64,000 nt of DNA, taken from Telopea speciosissima (Eukaryota > Streptophyta > Magnoliopsida > Proteales > Proteaceae). Below are positions 36,315-48,300 of the stretch, one piece after another (the first letter of the stretch is position 1; the number at the start of each line of letters is the position of its first letter). Both the position numbers and the translations under genes were made by a program. The notes beneath the pieces are model-generated. The model worked only from the letters and a program-made list of their open reading frames with translations, ran no database searches and was not told the DNA's origin. The stretch covers positions 19,570,698-19,634,697 of the forward strand of contig NC_057919.1 in assembly GCF_018873765.1 (NCBI RefSeq), given 5' to 3'.

Positions 36315-39300
36315 TCAGATGCAAAGTGCACCCATATCAGGAGGATCTCTGGATCCACTGGAAGGGGCAATTTTGGTTGCTCCACCTTTCCTACCCTGCT
36401 TTCTTTCTTTTCCTCCCTTACCAGAAGCAATTTTATGATTACTGAGAAATGAATTCCAACAGCAAAAAAGTGATCAGCTAGGGACCTGTTCAATATTTAT
36501 ATATATATATATATATTGCAAGAACAAGACAGAAGAATCAGGTGGAAGGAGGTAATGACCAATGAGAGTGATACAGGTAGTTGAAGGACACAATTATGTA
36601 TTCTTGAAGATCCTTTGTTTAAAGAGGATGGGGAAGTGGTGCACTTTTGTTCATTTAGGTGATGGCAGGTGACAAATTTGAAGTGATACCAGTGGATAAT
36701 CAGACTATCAGAGAATTACACCTGAAAAGTTCCATCTTGTGCAGCTTGTATAGATTAGATAATATGGTTATACTGATGTCTGGTGACAGACATCTACACA
36801 TAGGCTGTCCATGGGTAGGACCCAACTCTCTCAAGACAGGTCACGATCCTAGACAGGCTGTCAACGGATCTGACAAAAGAAAGAAAGAAAAAAAAATTCT
36901 AGCAGATCCGGCTTTAGATTCAATTATTAATTGGAAGCTCCCTTATCTGGTCATTTGAACTGATGGATCTAGACAGCCTGATCGGAGTTCAGATCCTAGT
37001 TAGTTAAAACGGGAACGGCAAAAATACTTTGCTCGGTACGGCATGTTTAAAACGGCTCAAAATTCGAATGGGATGCTAAAAAGTATGGTCAAACATTCCT
37101 AAAACGGCAGAAAAGTGAAAAACGCACAGAACGGGTTTTAAATGTCTAGAATTGAAAAATATGGGACCAAAAAAAGGCAAGATACACACATAAACCAACT
37201 ACAACATACAAGAAAAACACAATATCCACCTTCAGTAATACGTATAAAGAAAACAAAGCAAAGTAAGCTTGGTGATCATTCCTATTAATACCAATTGGTT
37301 TTCAACTTTCAATTTGATCATGTGATACCTCATTGAAGCTCTATTTGGCACTAAAGATGGAAGTGTCATTAAATCTCTCTCTCTCTCTCACCTAAGAGAG
37401 AGAGAGAGAGAGAGAGAGAAGAATTTGTAATTTAAGACCGAAGAGCATAGTTATCAAGACAGCAAGGCAACCAAAACGTTGATATTTAAGACCGAAGAGC
37501 ATAGTTTTCAACACCAACAAGGCGGCAAGGCGCCTGCCTAGGCCACGACTTGATAACTACGCCAAAAAATTTTCAAAATAAGTGCCAAAATGTTGGATAC
37601 TTCCTTTTTGCACTACTTCTGGCATGGTTCCAATCACCTATGTCCTTGAAACTTACTGCAGAGATTGCTAATATTGGCATTCAATCATGTTTTAAAATCC
37701 GCCAATTCAATCAGAATGGGGATTGTATTCTTTAACAATCTTCTCTTTAAGAATGAATGTAATTTTGGATACAATGTGACGGGTCTTTTAATTTCTAACA
37801 AGTTTTAACAAGGAAGTCATTTACTCATTTAGTCATCTCAAGGAAATGTTCGTTTCTCAATTGCTCCTGAAAATAAAATAAAAAGTAATATCAGGTCTGG
37901 CCGGTTGCACCAATTGAGCAATATAGATTTCTAACACAATCATAGCATGGCTCAAGTAGAGCACATCTCATGCAAGCTGCATGTTTAGTCTAACATGGAC
38001 AGTGCTCCAGGAGGAGTTAATAAATAGATAAGGCAGCCCGGGGAGAGTAATAAAGGCCACCACCTCCTAGGATTTGAGCATTGTTGATTAAGCACCTAGC
38101 AGACAAACTAGGCCGTCCAGCCATAGAGAATCTTAGATGATCTCCATCATGTCTATTCATGTGAAGTCTTCTTGGTAATATTCTATTTTGGTAAACTTCT
38201 TGGTAATATTCATGTGAAACTATTCAGTCTGATAACTATGATCTAAACCTTATTGCAACAATTTGAGTTCAGCTACAAAAATCCTATCAAACCATTATAC
38301 TGTCTAGGGCCTAGGGCATCATTTCTGCTGAAGTGTTGTTAGATGGCTACTCTGACAAAATTTTGACTGGCTCAAACAATGCCTAGGAATTAAATGTTGA
38401 ATTAGTCCCAAGTTTGATCATGTGAAACAAAAAAGCTTGGGTGATTTGAGTCCGGATCATCTCCTGGGCCAAGGAGAGTAACTTAACCTTTAATAGGCAA
38501 CATGTGGCAAACCTAACACCGACAACCTTTGCTCCCTTCTTCTTCCTGTCTCTTCTATTAGATTTTTTTTAATCAAATGAGTGGGACCCACCTTTTGTTT
38601 ATTATTCTTCTTCCTCCTCTTCTTCTTCTCGTTCTCAACTGAGGCTCCCATCCGTCTCCAACATCTCTACAACCACCAGCACCCTTTGCGATCCGCAACC
38701 CCTGCAATAATCAACCGCTGCAATCGCCTCCTTGCAACCCTCCCTTCCCTGTCTACAACTCTTCCCTTCCCTGCAACCACACCCCAGCTATGCCCTCTGT
38801 TCTGCAACCCCCACCCGCTCTACCCTCTGTACCGCAACCCGCATCATAGAGGATGTGAGTAGTGATTCATATCTGATAAATACTATATTTCCTCAATGGA
38901 AACAAATAATAGCAATAATAAAAACCTTTTGTTAATATTACTATCGTTCTCTGAAATCTGGTTTTATTTTGAAACTACTACGAAGCCTATTGTTCATCTT
39001 CTCACGTCTTCATCCCCTAAAATCATAAAATTTTCTTCCAATAGAAGTGAAGCTTAAGGTTGGTAGCCCAAAATGGAAAACGGGGAAAATATGAAAAGAA
39101 CTTTGAAGAAAGGAAATAATCCATTTCCATCAAAAGGGAACACGTCGATTTTCCATCAAATGGTTTCCCCTTTCTTTAATTGTGAATTTTCACAGAAAAT
39201 GAAATGGATTCGGTTCAAATAGCATGTGAGTTCGTATTTTTTTTTCCCACCTATCGTATGCACATCCCTTTTCAAACCCTTGTTCCTCTTCTTAATAAAG

Positions 39301-42300
39301 ATTAAATTTTTTAGAAATAAATTTCTTTATCAACGAAGCCTATATCAGAATTCTTGTTTCTGCAGTAGGATCCTTGATGTAGATCACAAGTTCATATGTA
39401 CCCGCAAGAAACAAGCCCCAAAACCAGCCCAACAAGGTTGTGGATACGACTACTGTGAGAGGCAGCCTGGTCTGATGATGTGGCAAGTTTCTGTTGGTTC
39501 GATGGAGCATCACCTAAGGCAGCCCCAGCCCCAGCCCAGATAGAAGCATGAAGAAGACAGACAAAAAAAATAAAATTTACAGTTCGTGTGAACAGTACCC
39601 CAAATTACTGTTCATGTAAACAGTGATTTGGGGCTGATATGGATAGACTGGTGGAGATTGAATGCAACTTGAAGACTTTATTTAGTTTCTATTTTTATTA
39701 GGCATAGTTTCTAATTCAATTATTATCATGTTTCTAATTTTGTTCCTTGCATATTGGCTGAACCATAAAACCTAGTTTCTATTTGGGTAAATTACATTGT
39801 GACCCCCTGAGTTTTGCCCTAAATACAGTATGACCCCTTGTTTTTTCTAAAATATAGACTGCGACCCCCTAAGTTTAGGTTAATTATTACACTCAGCCCC
39901 ACTCCATTAGAGCATTCCCGTTAGTTGCTGATGTGTTGGTCATTGATACCTTAAAATAACAAATATACCCCTAATGGGGTGTGAGCTTACCATTTTGCCC
40001 AAAGGGCAGCCAAACTTCACACTATCGTCTCTCTTACTTGTCTCTGCTATATTTCTTCTTCTTCCTCCTGCAAACTCACCTGCCCCCACCCCCTTTGCAA
40101 CCCCATCCACGCTGGCTTAACGCCCCACTCTCTTCATATTTTTCTTATTTCATTTTCCAGCAACCTCACCTTCCCTCACCCCTCTGCAACTCCGCAATCT
40201 AAACCCTAACTCACCCTACTCGGCCATTACACATCGCCTTGGATGCCCGACAACACTCCTTAGAATAATTAAGCTTGAAAACCGTTCCCCATTTGACAGC
40301 ATGCCCCTAGAGCTCCAAATGATCTATCCCTCTACAACACTCCCTCCTTCGAATCCAAATTCTGCTCCCAATCACTTCCACCATCAGAAGATGAAGAACC
40401 CACAAAATTGAAGTCCGAAAAGGATGAAATGTTCCTCGGTCTGAATGCCGAAGACAAACCCATGTAAACCAAAGAACAGGAGACGAGACCCATTAACAAA
40501 AGGATCAGGAAAGCCAAGCAACTAGTTTCTGAATCGTTTGGCTTTCGACCCATTTGGAATCGAGGGATGAAGAGAAGAAGTTGTTCTGTTTTCTTCCCTG
40601 GTTTTGCAGATTTGGTAATAGTAGTAGAAAACAGGAGCCGTTGACCAGAGGAGCAATGGAACCCAGAGTCTGAGTTGAAATAGCAGTCTTATATGTGAGC
40701 TGCAAAGTATATCTGAGCGAGGAGATATAAACCAAAATACCTATGTTAAGTATCATTTCACATTTTGACTGATTACTGGACTCAAAACTAAATCCAAATC
40801 TAATGGAAACTAACCAGTTAGTACCCTTAGGGAAGAACTTGTTGGGCATTCACCTTGTCACTTTGTCAGTTGGTATTTTGTTCAACATAAACATTGGAAA
40901 GAAGGAACATAGGTTACTCTACATATTGAACAAACTGCACATACAGAGGATGTGTACCGCCTTGGTTCTGCAAATCTCTCCTAGAACAGCTAGAACTCCT
41001 GTGTCTTCTTTTGGGTGAGAAAGTGTCAACTAGTTATTAGGGACCTTTTGTTTATGAATTTTCGGCAAGCAAATGTTCTTGCCCTGGCGTGAAAGTGAAA
41101 ACCACTGGCTGGAGTTTCAACTGATTGGTTCCTGGTGGTTCTGCAGGAAAATGGACATGAAATTATGTTTTACATAACTCAATCAAACCTAATACCAACT
41201 AAATGCCATACAAATCCTCTCTAGCTATTCAAATAAATTTTAAATCCTATTTCTTGTTTTTTCATTTCCATTTGTATCGTATATCACCACTCAACCACCA
41301 CCCCCTTCATTTTCAGTCCATCACTGTTCTTTTAGCTCAACTAAGCATGCAATTACATTTTAAATGCCCCCAAGAGCCAGAGTCAACACTATATAGCCTC
41401 TTTTAATCGCTCCATTCAGATCAGTGCCAAGAACTCTGAATTCTAAACTTGACAAACAGGCAGGTGGCCGCTCATTTGGAATCGAGGATGAAGAGAAGAA
41501 TCTGTTCTGTTTTCTTCCCTGGTTTTGCAGATTTGGTAATAGTAGTAGAAAACAGGAGCCATTGACCAGAGGAGCAATGGAACCCAGAGTCTAGTTTGAT
41601 ATAGCAGTCTTATTTGTGAGCTGCAAAGTATATCTGAGCGAGGAGGGTCGAAGAGCAATGCGGAAATGGTGAAGTCGGTTCAGCGTGCCCTGGATGTTGG
41701 TCATTCAAAAAGCAGTGCCTTCTGGCCTATGGGATCCTCGCTAGAGGGTTGCTGGAGTTTGCAGAGCACTCACTGGTGCTGGTATAGGACGGCATCAGCC
41801 CTTGAGGCCGCCACTGTGGATCCTATAACCTCTTTATGGCTGTTAAGGTCTCCAAGAGGAGGATTTGGAGCTATTTTAATTGAAAGGCAAAATTGCCATT
41901 TAACTTTTATGCTTAACACTGTCCACTTAAAGGTGCTGAGTGTATATTTTAGAATCACAGGGGGTCAAACTGTATTTAGGACAAATCTCAGGGGGTCGCC
42001 GTGTAATTTACCCTTTCTGTTTTCATTAGGTTTTTATTTTTTTTAGAAGTTGCTATTTCTTTTTATGAGTTTCTATTTCTTAAGTTTCTAATTTTGTAAG
42101 CTGACCTATTCCATTAAATAGGCAGCCCCTCTTGTAATAGAAACAGAATTGGAGAATAGAATTTGTAGCCAAGCTTGCCATTGGTTATGGGAGAAATTCC
42201 ATGTTTCAACAGCTAGGATAGCTGTGGGTGAGAGACCCATGACCCCCTTTCTTCTCTTCTATATCCACTTCTTCTTATCCTTATATATTCTTCTTCATAT

Positions 42301-45300
42301 GTAACAGAAAAGTAGCAATAAAAAAACAGAGTTGCAATTTTTTATTTGTTCTATTCATTGTATCGATCCTGTTTGCAATCGATCTCCCGTTGGTTTCCCT
42401 GGTTCCTGGTAGACACGGTCGACGATTGTTGCATTATACTTCCAATTGAAGATTCATCATGAAAGTCTGATTCGATAACTCCACCAAACTCGAGGGTGAG
42501 TTTTTTTTCAAGATGGGGAGAGCTGATGTAGATCACAAGTCCATATGTACCTGTAAGAAACAAGCCCCAAAACCAGACCAGCAAGGTTGTGGATTCGACT
42601 GCTGTGAGAGGCAGCCTGGTCTGATGCTGTGGCAAGTTTCTGTTGGTTCGATGGAGCATCACCTAAAACAGCCCCAGCCCAGAGAGAAGCATGAAGAAGA
42701 CGGACAGAATTCCAAAAAAAAAAAGTTGGCGAACAGTACCACGAGTTACTGTTCATGTGAACAGTGATTTGGGGTTGATATGAACAGACTGGTGGAGATT
42801 GAATGCAACTTGAAGACTTTATTTAGTTTCCATTTTTATTAGGCATAGTTTCTAATTCAGTCATTATTATGTTCTAATTTTGTTCCTTTCATGTTGGCTG
42901 AACAATAAAGCCTAGTTTCAATTTTCATTAGGTTTCTATTTTTTTTAGAAGTTGTGATTTCTTTTACGAGTATCTATTTCTTAAGTTTCTATTTTGTAAG
43001 CTGACCTATTCCATTAAATAGGCAGCCCCTCTTGTAATAGAAACAGATTTGGATAATAGAATTTGTGGCCAAGCTTGCCATTGGTTATGGGAGAAATTCC
43101 GTGTTTCAACAGTTGGGATGGCTGTGGGTGAGAGACCCAGGCTGAGATAGCCATTCCCCTACCCACTTTCTTCTCTTCTTTATCATCTTCTCCTTTTTCC
43201 TGTTCAACATACACTGCTGTACTGTTTCTGTGACTGCAATAAACTATTGTGAAGATACCCTTTGAAGACCAAATTCAATTCCCAATCATCTTCAAGTTTT
43301 GCTGCTGCTGCACACCATTAATAGATCCTTATCATGTTGATCCTGGCTGGCAATCGATCTCTCACTGGTTTCTCACAGGTTTGAGGTCGACTCTGCATTA
43401 ATCCTGAGGTGAGATGTGTACAAAGTTGGAGGGAGATGAGAGGAAAACTCTGGTTAAAAAAATGAGAGTAGAGGATGGGGCAGGATTGCAGTGGTTGGTG
43501 GGTTGGGAGGAAGAAGAGGGGGTAGGTTGAGAAGAAGAACAAGGGACTGGGAATAAGGTGCGGGGCCTAAGGGGATGGTTGCAGCAGCGGGATTGCGGGG
43601 CAGGGTGGGGGTTAGGGCATGGTCTGCGTATGGGGGTGGATTGCTGAGAGTGGTGGGACGGGGGAGACTGGAGAGGGTGAGCGTGGGGGCGGGATTGCAA
43701 GGGAGGGGAGAGTAAGACCGGGAGAGCGAGGGGGCGGTGGTGGTGGTGGCGGCGGCGGCGGCGGGAGGCAAAATGTGCTTCAGAAAAAGGAGAAGAAGAA
43801 GAAGGAAGAAGAAATAAAAAAAATAAAAATAAAAGGATTGAATAAAGAAACAAAACGAGTGAGAGAGGAGGATAGGTTTGAATAAAAAATTTAAAACTAA
43901 TGAGATAGGAATAACAGGTATTCGGTTTTTCCATTACCACGTGTCATCTCTCCAGCGTTGCAGGAGAGTAACTATTCTCCTTGACCCAAGAGATGATCCG
44001 GACTCAAATTTGATTAAGGCAAAATAATTTTAATTTTTTAATGAATTAGCAATCTTGATATAATCAATGAATCATTTCAGTTCTGGTCCCTATCAAACCA
44101 AATCATTTCAGTGATTTCAACTGAAATTTGTTGACATTTGATTCCATGAACAGTGCATATAGTGATAATAGGAAGTTAAAGTAGCACCAAAGGAGAGGGG
44201 GGGGGGGGGGAGAAGTCAAAGAACATACTTTACAAAATCAGTAGAAGATCTCCCTATGGCTGTTCCACAACAAGCCTTGTACTTTTTTCTTGAACCACAA
44301 GGACACACCTTGTTTCTTGGGATTCTCTACAAGAAGTAAAAGTAAAGATCGAAAGAATTGATATGCGTCAGAATATGAAAATATAACCATGTAAAAATAC
44401 AGTTACCAATAGAGTTTCGATTAAAAACCTTGTCATCATGTTGAGAACATTTATCATCACGAGATTGTTTGTTATCTTTACTCAGTCCTTCATGTTCAGA
44501 AGCGTTGTCTGGAGCAGATTCCTTTGACTGCTCAGTGTTTGCATTTTCATTATGACCTGGTATGCTCAAACATATTATTAAAGCAGAAAAGATTCAGAAG
44601 ACAATTGTTTCAGGGCTTGTTTAAATGTGAAGGAAAAAAGAAAATGAATTTTTATTCTACAATTGCTGTATACATTGCAGCTTTGGAATTCCGATGCATT
44701 ACAATTTTGGCAAGGATAAAGAGGATTCGGGAAAACTCTGGTTTTTGGTCTTTAGAAAGTGGCTCAATTTAGCTGTTAGATTTATTTGGTAGGCCCTTAA
44801 TATTTGTGTAGAATGACAAACTCTGTTCAACCCTGTACAAAAGACTTTCTGCTAAAGTTTTTCACAACAAAATTATGAGGAAAACCAATTATTTTCATGA
44901 TTAAGCATTTTTTTTAATGATTTCCCACAAATTTCACTCATTTGCCAATTCATTTTGATTTTCCTGAGGGATAAAATTGAGCAATTACTTGAAATTTTGT
45001 TTCCTTTTGATCAAACTTTTGATAATTTTATTTCCTTTTGACTTCACCTATTGGAACTATCGAGAGACAATACAACTGCATGTCCTTAGAGTTGGTAGAC
45101 ATGTGTGTGGCACCTTTAACTTTTTCTCAAGGTGCCATCAGAATATAAATCAACAATTAAAGCAACATTCTAGAACTAAAAAAAAAAAAAACTTCTCCAA
45201 ACTCGAATTTGCAAAAAATACTGGCAGGTCATTACCAGAAGTAGGATCATTTTGAGAAGGAATTTTACAGTCTCCAAGTGAATCATCGTCCATTGCTTGT

Positions 45301-48300
45301 CCGTCCATTGCTTGCTCTGCAATCAAAAACTCTATTGCAGCATCAACATCGCCATCTAGTTCTTGTAAAACCTGAAATAAGAGAGAATACATTCAAGGGG
45401 GTGATCTAAAAACAATAAATCATCAGACACTGCCCTAAAAATATAAAATCAAAAGGTTGAATTTTGGAGGGGAGCGGAGTGTCAACAGGACACCTAAAGA
45501 AAGAATACATTCAAGGGGGTGACCTACCTCTTCAACTTTATCAGCATTTTCACAACCACTTCCAGCTATGACCAGTTTAATTGATCCAGCATCAATTCTA
45601 TTATTTTCAAATAGAGCTCCTTTGGACTTGGCAACTGACGCTTTTGCTTGCTGGGATGTTGTTGAAAGATTAGCATCCGCCTTCCAAAATTTATTTCAGA
45701 CATTGTTAGGCTTTCACTCCAATTTTGCAGTATAAATTTAAAAGCATAATAGAGACTACAGTTATTAATTGTACAAGTGCTATTAAAATAGAAACCTTAA
45801 TCGCGATTGGCTTAGCTGGCCCATTACAAGGATCTTCCTTTAACCGCACACTATTGTAATGCTCTTCATTATGATATGATCTGTAATAAGGTTGAAGTTT
45901 GCAAGTTATGACTGCATAATAAAACAATACAAAATCCACTGTGTAAAACAAGAAACAATAAAGGGGGAACAGCACAATTGACAACGCAGACGAAGCCATT
46001 AAGGAACAGAATCTTATCCAGCAGTAAATTTTTCAGCTTGAATCTAAGGTTCAAGTTTGAAAATTTCTGTTGTTTTAAGGCTTTTTGCACTTTTTTAACT
46101 CTTTCAAGTCCTCTTGCTATTTGAGGTTTACTGATTAGATGAATCATGAATGCAGTCAAACTATAAGAGGTTGACTCCATCTTAGAAACATAAATGCTAA
46201 GCAGCTATGGTCTAATTTTAATTCATTAGCATCTTCACAATCTTCATATGCGTCATGCATACATATTTCAATCTGTCTAGATCCAGCCACCAAACAAGTA
46301 CATCAAGTCTCTAAGAAAATCCATGGTATGCTCCTGTATTGATGTAGAAAGCACTACAACAAACAGTATAGTTGTAGGCTTAAGAAGAAAAGGTCCATAC
46401 TTAGCCCAAAGATCCTTCATCTGGGCCTTTTGGTTCAGGCCAGACCAAGTTCATGGTCTGGGTGTTACTGGTTCACTAAAAACCCGAATCTTGGGGCCTT
46501 TATTGTAGTACTAGTACATAATTAGTTTGGTTTCTATTTTGTTATTAAGATAGCACCTTTAGTTTATAATAAGTAGTTTCTATTTATAAGTTACTTGATG
46601 TACAAGGATCCACTACTACATGCGTGGACCTCCTTTTTTTAGTTTCCTTTTGATGGGAGTAAACCCTTCTATATATTGTAAGGGCCTTAGAGCTCACCCT
46701 ACGATTTTATGAATGAAGAATGTTTGAATTTTGTGCCTTAGTTGCTGTGAGAAACAGCTGAACAGTGAGATACCACTGTGGTTAGTGAAATACTGACCAA
46801 GACCATAGGTGAGAGGCCATGGTCATACCCCCTATTCTTCCCTCTTCACTTTTCCTTCTTCCCTTTGTTTCTAATTTATTTCCCTGCAATCCTGCTCTCT
46901 AAAAGTACTGTCCGAGACCTACTGAAGCTGTGATGTTGCCTGGGATGTTCCATGAAGTTGAAGCACGGTTGACAGTGAGCTAATACCAAGTGAAGACCCC
47001 GCTACATCTCCCATATCCTGCGACACCCTTCTTTTGATGTTCCACCACTGCAGCCTATCTCTCCCACATATTCACAATTCTGTCCATCAGATTTAAGTGG
47101 TATTTTTTAACGTTTCATTCTCTGTTGGAGACCTTCCATCGACCTTAATCTCAGTCACATCTAATGGCTGACTCTGCTACAAGTAGTTGCTGATTTTTGT
47201 GACTACTTTCTAATTTCAGTCTTTCCTTCATACCTGTTGATCTAACCATCAACTTGCTGAGATATTTGGAGGACCATCTCCATTGATTAGTCCCCACAAT
47301 TGATCAATGTTCCAGGTTCCGGTTTCGACCAGGCTGAAAACTGAAATTTTGGTGAAAATCTGTACACTTTTTTTTTGCATGTTTTGATGATGGGTTTTGA
47401 GGGCCAAATGGCCAAATTAGGGTTAAAACGAGGAAGGTGATCAGCTTATTTCTAAATTTCGATCGAAATCTATACACTTAAATTTCTCACACCAGCTTGT
47501 ACAAGGAAGAGATGATCAGCTTGTTTCTCGTTTCAGATTGGGGTTATAGCCTAACATCCATGATAAATAGGAGTCACAAGCACTAATGCCTTGCAAGATT
47601 GTTTTGAAAAGGCCCTCCAAGCAGAAGACTTGGTAAAAACCGCAACCCAGAGATTCAATCCTCAATCCAGAGAGGGTAGATGAAGTTTTCCAGCCACCAA
47701 ACCTACTGGTTTTTTTACATATCGAGTTGCACCTACGGCCATGGACAATGGTAAAGCCCCTATGGCAAGTGGTGGAGCAACCAAATGTTACAATTGCAAC
47801 GGTGACAAACACTTGCCAAATTCTGTCCACAATGTCACATGAGTAATTCCATCATAACAGCCATTGAAGCCAACTCAGAGGCTCAATTTTGTGATCCCCA
47901 AGATGATGAGACCCTCGTTAATGCAGCCCTTGAGAACGAGTCCTATGATATTGATATAATAGATGAGGAGAATGAAGATATATATGACATACATGTTGTG
48001 AATCGTATCCTGGCCGCCGAATCCAAAGGTGAAGATTGACTATGGCAATGTGGCATTGTATCTTCTACCACTCGTATGTCTAGTGGATCACTTAAAGCTC
48101 AAGTCATTGTAGACAGTGGCAGCTGCGTGAACGTTGTATCACAAGCTTTAATCACTGAAGGTAAGTTGCAACAGGATTGTCGGGGGTGTAATGTACCCAA
48201 AATGTCCTGCCTAGATCCTGGCTCGAAACGTGGTGCTTGTGGTGTATGGTGTGCAAGGGTTATGGTATTAAAGTTGCACCTTCCCTCACAAGGCGTCTTT

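Larger units (their letters stand above)
39785..42013. mobile_element. MULE-like TIR element (2.2 kb) with near-exact 9-bp duplication
   Basis: The left end GGGTAAATTACATTGTGACC, then CCCTGAG and CCTAAATACAGTATGACC, is inverted at the right end (GGGTAAATTACACGGCGACC, then CCCTGAG and CCTAAATACAGTTTGACC). Flanks are TTTCTATTT (39776-39784) and TTTCTGTTT (42014-42022), differing at one base. It sits inside the first TRIM-like LTR, whose sequence resumes after it. The interior includes a possible captured gene fragment and a 180-bp direct repeat. Confidence 0.85.
39375..43400 (+). mobile_element. TRIM-like tandem LTR unit, first LTR split by a TIR element
   Basis: Direct repeats start TGATGTAGATCACAAG at 39375 and 42524. 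They share CCCCAAAACCAG, GAGAGGCAGCCTGGTCTGATG, TTTCTGTTGGTTCGATGGAG, the GACTTTATTTAGTTTC region, AAATAGGCAGCCCCTCTTGT and GTGAGAGACCCA. The first copy is interrupted at 39785-42013. After each copy follows a similar stretch (ATCCTG...GCAATCGATCTC, at about 42365 and 43345), giving LTR-internal-LTR-internal order. A hairpin CCCCAAATTACTGTTCA / AACAGTGATTTGGGG lies in the first LTR. No coding is present, as in TRIM or SMART elements. Confidence 0.7.
38444..44009. mobile_element. Large long-TIR DNA transposon (about 5.6 kb) hosting nested elements
   Basis: The left end ATTTGAGTCCGGATCATCTC, then GGCCAAGGAGAGTAAC, is inverted at the right end (reverse complement ATTTGAGTCCGGATCATCTC, then GGTCAAGGAGAATAG). 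Both subterminal zones (38580-38860 and 43400-43880) are C/T-rich on the inward-reading strand, with repeated CTGCAACC words and a (GGC/GGT)n tract at 43735-43764. The middle is occupied by an LTR/TRIM-like pair with another TIR element inside it. No transposase is visible, and the target duplication is unclear. The whole lies in the last intron of the OTU gene. Confidence 0.75.

Noticed and set aside
43398..43940. 180-codon reverse-strand open frame rich in Pro, Ser and Arg/His
   Set aside because: It lies in the CT-rich subterminal zone of the large TIR element; composition and triplet repeats explain the open frame, with no family motif.
44216..44228. In-frame stop just after the SEC-C motif as the OTU C-terminus
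   Set aside because: A consensus donor (AAA/GTATGT) lies before it, and a conserved final exon ending GALCI at 36315-36441 joins in phase.
45869..46180. Reverse-strand frame containing FMIHL as the OTU exon before [10 protein letters not shown]
   Set aside because: No donor follows, while 56345-56406 encodes the expected SPRWYVRNF...MIH segment with correct splice sites and phase.
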